A stretch of DNA of 31,119 nucleotides from CAZHUM01 sp046484045. Its GTDB lineage: Archaea; Thermoplasmatota; Thermoplasmata; Halarchaeoplasmatales; Halarchaeoplasmataceae. A program made the translations under genes and the position numbers. The stretch covers positions 1 to 31,119 of the forward strand of contig JAWOBZ010000059.1 of the NCBI GenBank assembly GCA_046484045.1, in the 5' to 3' direction. Position 1 is the first letter of the stretch. Each line of letters starts with the position of its first letter. This document shows, piece by piece, positions 1 to 7,398 of this stretch. Under the pieces are notes generated by a model. It was not told the DNA's origin. It saw only the letters and a program-made list of their open reading frames with translations, and searched no databases.

Positions 1-2
1 AT

Positions 3-335
3 TATTCCGGGCTACCTTCACCCTCGCTCTGCTACGTGATTATCCTGCTGGTGATATTATTCGGCAGAGAACAGTTCTACGGTTATAGACCGTATCTTGT
101 GCTGGTCCCGTCCTTTTTGCTGTCGTCAGCCTTGTATTCAAAAATCCCTTATCCTAAGATCAGGGACAGATTGTGGCTCTCCGTGGGCAGTCTGGTCTTG
201 ATCATCACATTTTTAGGTCTATTTTACATTCGGATCGACGTTTCTATAGGTAAATTAATATTGGTAATCTCCTTATCGGTAAATACAATGTACATTCTAT
301 TAGGACCTTTGATGGTGGATAAACATGAAGGATGA
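3..335 (+). CDS. C-terminal part of a probable CDP-alcohol phosphatidyltransferase (archaetidylserine synthase-like), cut by the window edge
   Basis: The frame is open from the first bases of the window, so this is the 3' end of a gene that begins outside it. The visible 110 residues are strongly hydrophobic, with at least three membrane segments, and contain a GLPSPS stretch near the start and a KIPYPKIRDR stretch near the middle. In PssA-type CDP-alcohol phosphatidyltransferases a GLP-small-residue turn and a loop with YPK occur in the C-terminal membrane half, which is the basis for the call. The catalytic CDP-alcohol motif would lie upstream and cannot be seen. Such enzymes make polar head groups of archaeal membrane lipids in the cytoplasmic membrane. 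The gene ends 11 nt inside the next gene, so the two are probably cotranscribed. A GTG at 36 is an internal codon rather than a likely start. Confidence 0.6.
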   Translation, partial: YSGLPSPSLCYVIILLVILFGREQFYGYRPYLVLVPSFLLSSALYSKIPYPKIRDRLWLSVGSLVLIITFLGLFYIRIDVSIGKLILVISLSVNTMYILLGPLMVDKHEG

Positions 336-717
336 GATGGAAAACGAAGCGAAGAAGTACTTCAACTGCACCGATGAGGAGAGAGTGGCTTTTGAACTGG
401 GTATTAAACTGGGAGCGCTGTTCCACCAGTTCATCGGAGCACCCGTGAGCAGCAAGAATATAGATGTTCTAGAAAGAGCTATAGAGAAGACCACCGAAAG
501 ACAGGCGTTCGTTACAAAGGCGGAAGTCAAGATAATGCCTAAAGACATGAAAAGAAGACCGAACACGAAATTCTACGACTACACGACACTCTCTGGCGAG
601 ATGCTTCAAGCAAAAGTACAAATTGAGTATGAGGGGATAAAGGCTGTTGGGAAATTGGAATATATCAAAGACCTCGATTATCCGTTGATGTACATAGAAT
701 CTATAGAACATAGATGA
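325..717 (+). CDS. mptD: Archaeal-type dihydroneopterin aldolase (MptD, DUF372 family)
   Basis: This 130-residue protein matches in length and pattern the archaeal dihydroneopterin aldolase family that cleaves 7,8-dihydroneopterin to 6-hydroxymethyl-dihydropterin and glycolaldehyde, a step toward methanopterin or folate-type cofactors. The signature EERVAFELGIKLGALFHQF lies at residues 18-36 and holds the conserved Glu (E24) and His (H34) of the family. The C-terminal YPLMYIE is also typical. The ATG at 325 overlaps the preceding lipid-enzyme gene by 11 nt, which suggests translational coupling without functional relation. The family assignment comes from recalled sequence patterns and was not computed. 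It shares no obvious sequence with bacterial FolB. Confidence 0.85.
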   Translation: MKDEMENEAKKYFNCTDEERVAFELGIKLGALFHQFIGAPVSSKNIDVLERAIEKTTERQAFVTKAEVKIMPKDMKRRPNTKFYDYTTLSGEMLQAKVQIEYEGIKAVGKLEYIKDLDYPLMYIESIEHR

Positions 718-793
718 AAAATAATCACTGAAATATTATTAGAATCATAACAAAATTATTTTTAGGAGAAGAACGATTAGGGGTAAAGATAAA

Positions 794-1351
794 ATGGTAA
801 AAAGTTTAAAGATAGGATTAAGTGGTTCTATTGGCATCGGAAAAACTGAAACTCTAGAGACCATAATCGATATGCTAGAGGAAGAGGGTATTACTGTCGG
901 CGGTATGATAACTGAACCCATATTCGAAGAGAACAGGCAGGTGGGATTCCAGGTGATGGATTGGAAGACGAAAGAAAAGGCGGTTTTCGCACATCTTCAT
1001 TTGGACACCGATGTTGAAATCAAAGGTTATAATGTAGATTTAGATGCACTGAACGAAGTGGGTGTAAAAGCAATACAGACCGCCATAGAAGAAACGGACG
1101 TGATCCTTGTGGACGAAGCCGGAAAGATGGAGGTAGAGAGTGACGAGTTCAACAAGATGGTCAAGTCCGCCATGGATGCCGATAAACCCATGATATTGAC
1201 ATATCACAAGAAATCGAGGAATCCACTGCTTCAGGACGTGAGGAGACGGGACGACGTGAGGATACTGGAGCTCACCGATATCAATAAAGACCTACTGCCT
1301 TACAAAGTTGTTGATCTAATAAAACAAGAACTCAAAGGAGAGGCGGCTTGA
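794..1351 (+). CDS. THEP1-type nucleoside-triphosphatase
   Basis: This 185-residue P-loop protein fits the archaeal/eukaryotic NTPase_1 (THEP1) family, small cytosolic enzymes that hydrolyse NTPs in vitro and whose cellular role is poorly defined. The Walker A motif GSIGIGKT is at residues 11-18 and a Walker B-like DVILVDEAGKME is near residue 105, with the DEAGKME segment characteristic of the family. Length is normal for the family. The ATG at 794 follows a G-rich AGGGGTAAAG stretch. The last codons overlap the TTG start of trm1 by 4 nt (TTGA), so the two genes are likely expressed together. No substrate can be deduced from sequence. Confidence 0.85.
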   Translation: MVKSLKIGLSGSIGIGKTETLETIIDMLEEEGITVGGMITEPIFEENRQVGFQVMDWKTKEKAVFAHLHLDTDVEIKGYNVDLDALNEVGVKAIQTAIEETDVILVDEAGKMEVESDEFNKMVKSAMDADKPMILTYHKKSRNPLLQDVRRRDDVRILELTDINKDLLPYKVVDLIKQELKGEAA

Positions 1352-2394
1352 ACCTCGTAAATGTTAGGGAAGGCAATACAGAACTTTTGGTGCCCGAGCA
1401 CAAAGAAGGACCGGGTCCGAAGAGTGCCCGTGTAGAGGTTTTTTACAATCCCGCTATGGAATTCAACAGAGACGTATCGATATCATTTCTCAATTCCTTA
1501 GATAAAGAACCCAAAGTGCTCGATGCTATGGCCGCTACCGGCGCTAGGGGTGTGCGGATAGCCAATGAAGTCGATGCTGAAGAAGTCGTGTTACTGGACG
1601 TCTCAGAAAGTGCCGTTGACCTGATCAAAAACAATATTCGCCTTAACGACGTTTCAGCAGAGGTCGTCAACTCGTCCCTGGAAGTACACATTCCAAAGCA
1701 TCGATACAGGTACGATTACATCGATATAGATCCATTCGGCAGTCCGGTACATCACTATCCAACGGCGGTGAAGTTCGTATCCCGAGGAGGGATCGTAGCA
1801 GTTAGCGCAACCGATACGGCCGTACTCTGCGGTACATATCCAAAAAAGTGCATCCGAAGGTATTCATCAAAGCCGAAGAACAACTGGTGCAGACACGAGA
1901 ACGGTCTTAGGATCCTGATTGCTTACTGTGTCAGAGAAGCCGCCCGTTACCACCGCGCTGCCACCCCCGTCCTCTCTTACTACGACGGCCATCACTTCAG
2001 GACGTATCTGAAAGTGGATGAAGGGGCAAAAAAGGCGGATGTATGTTTGGATCAACTAGAAAATTACGAGTTCGAAAAATATTATTGGAAACCTGGTGAT
2101 AAGGTAGGCCCTCTATGGTCGGGTGAACTTTTCGATAGGAAAACACTCGGCAAGCTCGAACCGGTGGGAAAACTGGATGAAGATACGTTGGATATCTGGA
2201 AAAGTGAAAGCGGGATGCCCGTATTCTTTTATGACGGTAACATCCTGGGTAAGTACTTCGAAAGGGCACCTATCCCTATCAAAGATATATTGGAAAATTT
2301 GAGGGATGATGGTTATAGAGTATCTAGAACACACTTCTCCCCTACGGGATTCAAAACCAATGCTCCGAAGGACGAGTTAAGAGGGTTATTCTGA
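1348..2394 (+). CDS. trm1: tRNA (guanine26-N2)-dimethyltransferase Trm1
   Basis: The product (348 residues) methylates G26 of tRNA using S-adenosylmethionine. The N-terminus VREGNTELLVPE and the FYNPAMEFNRD segment are Trm1 hallmarks. The SAM-binding motif is VLDAMAATGARGVR, the acidic loop VLLDVSESA follows, and the catalytic-region motif IDPFGSP is present. CGTYPKKC and later basic segments agree with the family. It is slightly shorter than many archaeal Trm1 proteins of about 380 residues. The TTG start at 1348 is supported by an AAAGGAG ribosome-binding site at 1334-1340 and by the fact that family members begin just before the V-R-E-G segment. The 3' end overlaps the convergent reductase gene by 9 nt. 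Confidence 0.92.
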   Translation: MNLVNVREGNTELLVPEHKEGPGPKSARVEVFYNPAMEFNRDVSISFLNSLDKEPKVLDAMAATGARGVRIANEVDAEEVVLLDVSESAVDLIKNNIRLNDVSAEVVNSSLEVHIPKHRYRYDYIDIDPFGSPVHHYPTAVKFVSRGGIVAVSATDTAVLCGTYPKKCIRRYSSKPKNNWCRHENGLRILIAYCVREAARYHRAATPVLSYYDGHHFRTYLKVDEGAKKADVCLDQLENYEFEKYYWKPGDKVGPLWSGELFDRKTLGKLEPVGKLDEDTLDIWKSESGMPVFFYDGNILGKYFERAPIPIKDILENLRDDGYRVSRTHFSPTGFKTNAPKDELRGLF

Positions 2395-4134
2395 CATATC
2401 GGTCCTGCTTCTATACTGGATCACGGGACATTTTTCCATACATGCTTTACAGCGGATGCAGGCTTCTGAGTTTAATCTTATCCCCTGGTCGAAATAAAGT
2501 GCTTCCGTGGGGCATTTGGACACGCAGACACCGCATTCCACACAGTACCTAGCCTTGAGATATACATCGTAGATATCCGATGGGGATGGGTCATCACCCA
2601 GCAGGTACGCCAATTCCTTCGTTCTATTATGGCTGAGCATCTCTTCTATCGAAGGCGTACCTTCAACACTATCTTTTCTATCTTCGAACGTTTGCTCTTC
2701 TATCGTGTCTTCGATATCTTCAGGTATATCTATCCATCTCCAGAGCCCGAATTCTATCCATATTTCAGCGTGCTCGTTTTTCTCTCTGTAGTCCTCTAGA
2801 ACCTCTTTGAATTTGTCGAATCCTGGATGATGTTGTTCCAGTCTCTCCAACTCCGATAGGTCCGAAGCGGGGCACACCCAGCATCCGATCCTCTCCATAC
2901 CCCTTTCGTACCATGGGTTGTATTCAGCGTCTTTGGAGAAAAGGTAGAGCCATACATGCAGTGCGGTCCACTCCTGTATCGGTGAAACACCTATCTGACC
3001 TTCGACCCATGGATTATCCCAGGTGTTCCCTTGATTCATCCTGTTCTCGGACTCGTATCTCCTCTGCCCTATGAACGATAAGACACCGTCGGGGTAGTTG
3101 TCTTTTATCAGCATCGCCGTTGGACCCAGCTTACACGTTTTACAGCACCACCTGTAATCTCGTGCAGATGGCCCGAAATGTTCTACGCTGTCCCAGTAAC
3201 CGCCTTCTACCTTTTTTGTAATCAGATTCAATCCGTATTTATCGGATATATGTTCAACATTTTCCACGGTCTCCGGCAGTTCTATCCCAGTGTCGATAAA
3301 GACCATATCCGGGTTTACACCGGAGTCGATGACCAAAAGGAGGGTGGCAAGGGAGTCCTTACCGCCGCTGTATGATACGGCCACCGGCAGTTCGTAGCGG
3401 TCTGTCTTGTTCTTTATGAATGACTTCGCCCTCTCGATACGTTTGTTCATGATCTTTTCATTCGCCTTCACCGCGTCATCCCAACTTTGCTCCCCCTCTC
3501 TTTTTTCGTGGTCCGAGGTCCTCCATCGGTTCTTTATCCCTTTACCGCTGGTGTTGTTGACCAGTTCTTGACCAGAGAAATAGGATGGACCGGAACAAAT
3601 GACATCGCCGTTCTTATCATGAACGATCACTTCATCCCCTTCTTTTATTTTATGATCTGCGTCCAGTATGCCCGGTGCGAGAGCCGAAGCGCCGTTCGAT
3701 ATGGGTTCTACGGCTCCGTCATCTATAACGCAGTATCCCCTTTCAGGAGGTGGCAGTTCCTTCCACGGCCTCAATATGAATTGATATGGATCTCTCCCTT
3801 GGAACTTTCTCTTCAAACTGTATCTTATTATCCCGACGACTTCACCGTCTACGATGACTTCGTCCATCCTGTCCATGGCCGGACACCCGTTCAGCAGTAC
3901 TACTTTATCCACGTCAACGAGGTTATCCGAGTACCCCTCTCCCCACTGGCCGTCGATGACATCTTTTACCAGCCGGATACCTTGATCAAAGGCCGGTCTT
4001 ACATCTCCTGGTGGAGTGATCTTCACCTTTCTAGCGGGTTCGCCGCATATACTGCAGTCTCCCATTTCAACTATAGGTAAATTACAGTTATCACACCAGT
4101 GTAGATGCACCTTTCCTAGATGGACTGCGGGCAT
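2386..4134 (-). CDS. Multidomain PAPS-reductase-like protein: zinc ribbon, PUA-like domain, APS-reductase-type core, 2x[4Fe-4S] ferredoxin
   Basis: A 582-residue fusion. Residues 14-30 carry CxxC...CxxC (C14, C17, C27, C30), a small zinc ribbon. Residues about 137-205 look like a PUA-type domain (GDEVIVHDKNGDVICSG). Residues 250-262 have the PP-loop SYSGGKDS of the PAPS reductase/adenine nucleotide alpha-hydrolase superfamily. C330-C331-x2-C334 and C418-x2-C421 give the CC...CxxC arrangement that in assimilatory APS reductases holds a [4Fe-4S] cluster. Residues 531-541 and 559-569 are two CxxCxxCxxxCP ferredoxin motifs. Similar fusions occur in euryarchaea and are usually annotated as PAPS reductase family. 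The PUA domain, common in RNA-modification proteins, leaves open sulfur transfer to RNA instead of sulfate assimilation. Function is unproven. The gene ends convergently inside trm1. Confidence 0.8.
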   Translation of the reverse strand: MPAVHLGKVHLHWCDNCNLPIVEMGDCSICGEPARKVKITPPGDVRPAFDQGIRLVKDVIDGQWGEGYSDNLVDVDKVVLLNGCPAMDRMDEVIVDGEVVGIIRYSLKRKFQGRDPYQFILRPWKELPPPERGYCVIDDGAVEPISNGASALAPGILDADHKIKEGDEVIVHDKNGDVICSGPSYFSGQELVNNTSGKGIKNRWRTSDHEKREGEQSWDDAVKANEKIMNKRIERAKSFIKNKTDRYELPVAVSYSGGKDSLATLLLVIDSGVNPDMVFIDTGIELPETVENVEHISDKYGLNLITKKVEGGYWDSVEHFGPSARDYRWCCKTCKLGPTAMLIKDNYPDGVLSFIGQRRYESENRMNQGNTWDNPWVEGQIGVSPIQEWTALHVWLYLFSKDAEYNPWYERGMERIGCWVCPASDLSELERLEQHHPGFDKFKEVLEDYREKNEHAEIWIEFGLWRWIDIPEDIEDTIEEQTFEDRKDSVEGTPSIEEMLSHNRTKELAYLLGDDPSPSDIYDVYLKARYCVECGVCVSKCPTEALYFDQGIRLNSEACIRCKACMEKCPVIQYRSRTDMSE

Positions 4135-4173
4135 ATACCACTCATGCTACGCCTTCAGATAAAATATTTTGGG

Positions 4174-4650
4174 TCACTCCATGTAGACCGTTTTTTCAGG
4201 TATTCCATTCAGCACCTCTTCAGCGGTACATCCCCCCACAAATTTTTCGAAGCCGTTTTTCTCACTCTTATGGATTATGACCTCTTGTACTTCCATATTG
4301 TTGGATTCATCGATTATACCCTTGGAGAGCGTTTCACATTTTCTTAGATGGACTTCGGCCGGGATGTCCATGGAATCCACGAGTTCTATTATGTCGGCGG
4401 CGTAGGCGTCCACTTTTTCTTTTTTTCCGTTCCTAACGCTCTCTAAGAAGTGTTCTCGCTCGTTTATACCCACGTTGGCTTTCACCACACGAGGCGTCGG
4501 CTCTTCTTTGATGAATTTTGTGATGATGATCCGGTCTGGCTCCTCCTTCAAGATGATCTCTTTAATACGCTGGAGACCTTCCGATGAATAATGCTCACGA
4601 TAGCTGGCTATCAGTAGGGTTTTTTCTTCTTCTCCGTGGGCCTTCATCAT
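4174..4650 (-). CDS. Small cytosolic protein, possibly a divergent universal-stress (UspA)-like protein
   Basis: A 158-residue protein that I do not recognise with certainty. It opens with a beta-strand-like KTLLIASYREHYS, has an acidic/basic helical middle, and closes with a segment (EVIIHKSEKNGFEKFVGG then VLNGIPEKTVYM) that resembles the C-terminal beta-alpha-beta of UspA proteins, where a G-x-S/T-rich loop precedes a final strand. The ATP-binding G2xG9xG(S/T) motif of ATP-binding Usp proteins is not clear. Two adjacent ATG codons (4650 and 4647) are possible starts. A palindromic TATA-like element lies about 50 nt upstream and a GGTGG stretch about 13 nt upstream. It is 39 nt upstream of the reductase gene on the same strand, so the two may be cotranscribed. 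Confidence 0.5.
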   Translation of the reverse strand: MMKAHGEEEKTLLIASYREHYSSEGLQRIKEIILKEEPDRIIITKFIKEEPTPRVVKANVGINEREHFLESVRNGKKEKVDAYAADIIELVDSMDIPAEVHLRKCETLSKGIIDESNNMEVQEVIIHKSEKNGFEKFVGGCTAEEVLNGIPEKTVYME

Positions 4651-4695
4651 GATGGGTGTCCACCATCGATTTTATTCAAGGTTGAATTTTGAATT

Positions 4696-4711
4696 AATCT
4701 ATATATAGATT
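4696..4711 (-). promoter_or_regulatory. Palindromic TATA-box element upstream of the UspA-like gene
   Basis: The 16-bp sequence AATCTATATATAGATT is a perfect palindrome. It lies 46-61 nt before the ATG of the - strand gene at 4650, so a transcript starting about 26 nt downstream would have a leader of about 30 nt. A regulator binding site overlapping the TATA box is also possible. Confidence 0.45.
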
Positions 4712-4805
4712 GTGGGTATCGTCCAAATGCATATCATCTCTATAACTTACGGATATTAGAAGAATATTGTAAAAAAGGATGGAGGAAAAAAGAAGGGGTT
4801 TTGAG

Positions 4806-4848
4806 TCCCCTTTCCCACGGGTTTCCTATGGAAAAAAAGGGAAAGGGG
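4806..4848 (-). terminator. Nested hairpin and T-rich tract after the pilin gene
   Basis: Arms CCCCTTTCCC (4807-4816) and GGGAAAGGGG (4839-4848) pair perfectly over 10 bp. They enclose a second small hairpin, TTTCC-TAT-GGAAA (4822-4834). Reading on the - strand, the hairpin follows the pilin stop codon by about 25 nt and is followed by runs of T (complement of the A-rich stretch 4771-4797). This fits a transcript end for the pilin gene. Confidence 0.6.
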
Positions 4849-4872
4849 TTTACCGTGGTTGTTGGCATGTCT

Positions 4873-5340
4873 CTACAGTTTCACTTCGCCCTGGGCACCG
4901 TCAGCCATCACGAATTTGTACCCGTCGAGGTACTGGAATCCGTTCAGGTTGGTGCTGCTGATCTTTATCTTGTCAGCACCGTCCAGGACTTCGTTGTTGT
5001 TTATGTCGATCCACTTTACACCGTTGTCGTCGAATTCACCGCTTGTCGTAGGGAATTGAGCTCCCTGAACTTTGGGGTCCAAGGGGTCGTCGTCCCTGTC
5101 GAGTACGGTGTACACCAGGTCTATCGGTTCGAGTCCACCGGAGACGGACACGGATAGTGTCCAGTTGCCCGTTGATACCTTGTCCGCCGTGAACTGTATC
5201 GGGTTTAACCTTTCGTTCTCAGGGGGCGGGGGTATCATCATGTAGAGAGTCGCAGCCAACACCACGGTTATCGCCACCATCAGGATGGTAGCGATCACAG
5301 GCGAAACCGCCTGCCCGTTATGGAAAAGGTTTCTTTCCAT
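4873..5340 (-). CDS. Archaeal type IV pilin-like protein (class III signal peptide, DUF1628-type N-terminus)
   Basis: The 155-residue product begins MERNLFHNG and continues into QAVSPVIATILMVAITVVLAATLY. That is the archaeal pilin pattern: a short charged leader cut after Gly9 by a prepilin peptidase, followed by a hydrophobic helix used for assembly. The remainder (residues about 35-155) is a soluble beta-rich domain with several Asp/Asn-rich loops (DRDDDP, DINNNEVLDGADKI) that may bind Ca. No other pilus gene is in the window, so it could be a minor pilin or surface adhesin exported elsewhere. An AGGAGG ribosome-binding site precedes the ATG by 9 nt. The stop is TAG, the only apparent genuine amber stop I see here: readthrough would run straight into the hairpin terminator. 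Confidence 0.88.
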   Translation of the reverse strand: MERNLFHNGQAVSPVIATILMVAITVVLAATLYMMIPPPPENERLNPIQFTADKVSTGNWTLSVSVSGGLEPIDLVYTVLDRDDDPLDPKVQGAQFPTTSGEFDDNGVKWIDINNNEVLDGADKIKISSTNLNGFQYLDGYKFVMADGAQGEVKL

Positions 5341-5354
5341 AGGTTGCGTCCTCC

Positions 5355-5403
5355 TGTAGGTTTTACCCTACAAGATAATAATATTGAACTCAAATTATAT
5401 ACA
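5355..5403 (-). promoter_or_regulatory. Pilin promoter TATA box and 5'-leader hairpin
   Basis: On the - strand TGTATATAAT (5394-5403) forms a good TATA box. The predicted transcript start near 5370 would fall at a hairpin TGTAGG-loop-CCTACA (5355-5372), whose 3' arm abuts the AGGAGG ribosome-binding site. The hairpin could affect translation initiation; that is inference. Confidence 0.45.
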
Positions 5404-5536
5404 ATTTACCCGGATTTATCAAAAAAAGAGCTTTTGCTAACGGATAAAAAATGAGAATAGAAAGAGTTTTTCGTACGAGCGTTAAAAAATTAACCGTAAA
5501 TACGTATCGATAAAACTGTGATTTGTAAGTATACGA

Positions 5537-5728
5537 TTACAACGTCTTAACGTTTACAGCTCTGGGTCCTTTATCACCCTGCTCTATGTCGAATTCGACT
5601 TCGTCTCCTTCGTTGAGCGTAGGTGCATCTATGTCGCTCCTGTGAACGAACAGGTCTTCACTTTCGTCTTCTGGTTCGATAAAACCATAGTTTTTCATGT
5701 CGTTAAAGAACTTAACTACTCCTTTCAT
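5537..5728 (-). CDS. Cold-shock domain protein (CspA family)
   Basis: The 63-residue OB-fold nucleic-acid-binding protein starts MKGVVKFFNDMKNYGFIEP and contains RNP1 (KNYGFIEP) and RNP2 (DLFVHRSDI), ending with a GPRAVNV motif, the full CspA layout. Csp proteins act as RNA chaperones. The ATG at 5728 is chosen because AGGAGGTG lies just upstream (5738-5745) and because the CSD begins exactly there; the frame stays open upstream to 5833 but that extension has no CSD homology. The protein is acidic compared with E. coli CspA. It stands alone, divergent from the BNR gene at 5938. T-rich stretches after the stop (complement of 5421-5490) may end its transcript. Confidence 0.95.
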   Translation of the reverse strand: MKGVVKFFNDMKNYGFIEPEDESEDLFVHRSDIDAPTLNEGDEVEFDIEQGDKGPRAVNVKTL

Positions 5729-5884
5729 TGGGTATTCACCTCCTTGCGTATGTTCTAGTCCCCCATGTTTTCTTCGCTGTATATTAATGTTATGGTTAAA
5801 AATGCGTAAATTTCTCCTTTTTTTCGCATACACACCTTGAAATCATCGTCTATGGAAGCGGGAACGAAGACTAAAATCAACTTT

Positions 5885-5930
5885 TCAAAATATCTATTTA
5901 CACTCGTTCTATTATGAAGTAAAAGGAGGA
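5885..5930 (+). promoter_or_regulatory. Promoter and ribosome-binding site of the first surface cassette
   Basis: A TATA-like AAAATATCTATTTA (about 5887-5900) is followed about 30 nt later by a strong AAAAGGAGGA ribosome-binding site (5921-5930) and the GTG start at 5938. The 24 bp from 5925 to 5948 recur exactly at 19034-19057, far downstream. Confidence 0.5.
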
Positions 5931-5937
5931 ATCCTAG

Positions 5938-7398
5938 GTGAAAGATCGCCCAACGAAGGAGGAACCGCTGTCGCAATTCTACAGGAAGGAGAAGAGAGTT
6001 ATCTCTGTCCCGAGGATACCAGTTGTTCCGATCTTAGTTGTTTTCATGCTTCTAACCGTTGTTGTTTTGAGTGGATTTTTGATTTCAAAGGCTGATATTT
6101 CATTTGATTTTGCTTCTTACGAGCCAAAACCGAGGAGTCCGGCCGGCTGGACGGATGATGTAAGATTGACATCGGATACGACCGAAGACGTAGATCCCGA
6201 GATAGCTGTTAATGGAGATGATGTTCATCTAGTTTGGGAGAAAGAAGTAACAGCAGGTACTGGACACTATGATATCTGTTATCGTAATTCGACGAACGCT
6301 GGATTATCTTGGAACACTCCTATATACCTTACCGACCAAACAGAAGGGCTGTACTACCGTAGACCTGATATCGGTGTGAACAGCAGTAACGTTCACATCG
6401 TTTGGGATGACAACAACGCTACTGGTAGAGAGATCAAGTATCGCAACTCGACAGACGGAGGGATCACCTGGAGCGATACGAAGATGATCTCGGAGGATGA
6501 CGGTAACTATTCAGAAGCTCCTAGATGTGTAGTTAACGGTGATAATATTCATGTAGCATGGGTAGATAGCAGATTTGGTTCGCTTCAGTCTGAAGTATAT
6601 TACAGAAGAAGTATTGACGGAGGGATCACTTGGGATAATGGACTAGGTGATACAACATCGGATAGAAGACTGACCTTCGATTTAAGTGATACGGGTGCAC
6701 CTGAATTGGCTTTAAATGAGTCTAATATCCATGCAGTATTTTGTGATAATAGAGATGGAGATGCAGATGTTTATTACATAAGATCTACTGATAACGGTGC
6801 TACTTGGGACGACGGTCTGGGCACCGTTAACGAGGAGAGAAAATTAACTAGCAATTCTACAGATCACGCACCCGGGGCGATAGCTGTCGAGGGAGATACG
6901 ATCCATGTGGTATGGGTTGATGAAATATGGCCTGGTCCTGAGTACGAGATATATTATCGTAATTCAACTAATAACGGTGCAAGTTGGGGGGTAGTGCAGA
7001 AACTGACAGGTCCATCAGTATATGCAGGTGGTCCTGACTTAGCAGTTAACGGAAGTAACCTTCACATGGTTTGGAAAGATCAAAGAGACGATCCTTCTTG
7101 GAACGAGGTATATTATAAGAATTCTACAGATAGTGGTGCTACTTGGGGTGTGGATGTAAGACTTACATCTGACGAAGGTAATCATTCAAACAATCCAAAA
7201 ATAGAAATTAGTGGAGAGAAGTTACATGTAATTTGGTATGATGTTAGGGATGGTAATAATGAGATCTATTACAAGCGTTCACCGGATTTTATTTCTGTCC
7301 CAGAATTCCCATCACTGTTATTGCCAGTCATATTCACGATAGCTACATACGTAGTTATTTCAAGATATAGAAAAAAGGAGAGAAATGTATATGAATAA
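5938..7398 (+). CDS. Membrane-anchored Asp-box (BNR) beta-propeller protein with PEF-CTERM-like tail, copy 1
   Basis: This is a 486-residue surface protein. A basic cytoplasmic tail (1-28) is followed by a signal anchor near residues 29-49. Six repeats then each end in an Asp-box (NSTNAGLSW, NSTDGGITW, RSIDGGITW, RSTDNGATW, NSTNNGASW, NSTDSGATW), which suggests a six-bladed sialidase-like propeller. The tail, from residue 454, is VPEFPS, then a hydrophobic helix, then RYRKKER, the layout of PEF-CTERM signals processed by archaeosortases. Asp-boxes are structural and do not prove glycosidase activity. The GTG start at 5938 is fixed by AAGGAGGA and by identity with copy 2. The stop overlaps the next gene in ATGAATAA. 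Copy 2 lies at 8387 and is nearly identical at both ends. Confidence 0.82.
   Translation: MKDRPTKEEPLSQFYRKEKRVISVPRIPVVPILVVFMLLTVVVLSGFLISKADISFDFASYEPKPRSPAGWTDDVRLTSDTTEDVDPEIAVNGDDVHLVWEKEVTAGTGHYDICYRNSTNAGLSWNTPIYLTDQTEGLYYRRPDIGVNSSNVHIVWDDNNATGREIKYRNSTDGGITWSDTKMISEDDGNYSEAPRCVVNGDNIHVAWVDSRFGSLQSEVYYRRSIDGGITWDNGLGDTTSDRRLTFDLSDTGAPELALNESNIHAVFCDNRDGDADVYYIRSTDNGATWDDGLGTVNEERKLTSNSTDHAPGAIAVEGDTIHVVWVDEIWPGPEYEIYYRNSTNNGASWGVVQKLTGPSVYAGGPDLAVNGSNLHMVWKDQRDDPSWNEVYYKNSTDSGATWGVDVRLTSDEGNHSNNPKIEISGEKLHVIWYDVRDGNNEIYYKRSPDFISVPEFPSLLLPVIFTIATYVVISRYRKKERNVYE
6812..6923 (+). repeat. 112-bp exact repeat, copy A (inside BNR gene 1)
   Basis: These 112 bp are identical, base for base, to 9276-9387 in the second BNR gene, although the flanking sequence differs at many synonymous positions. 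The block encodes the blade around GTVNEERKLTSNSTDHA. This points to recent gene conversion or unequal crossing over. Confidence 0.9.

Noticed and set aside
3487..4080. A 197-codon open frame on the + strand opposite the PAPS-reductase-like gene
   Set aside because: Antisense to a protein with many conserved cysteine motifs; its translation shows no family features.
4873..4875. TAG at the end of the pilin gene as another readthrough codon
   Set aside because: The sequence beyond it enters a strong hairpin terminator within about 30 nt and the extension has no protein-like character, so it acts as a normal stop.
5729..5833. An N-terminal extension of the cold-shock protein
   Set aside because: The extension has no CSD similarity and the AGGAGGTG site at 5738-5745 points to the ATG at 5728.
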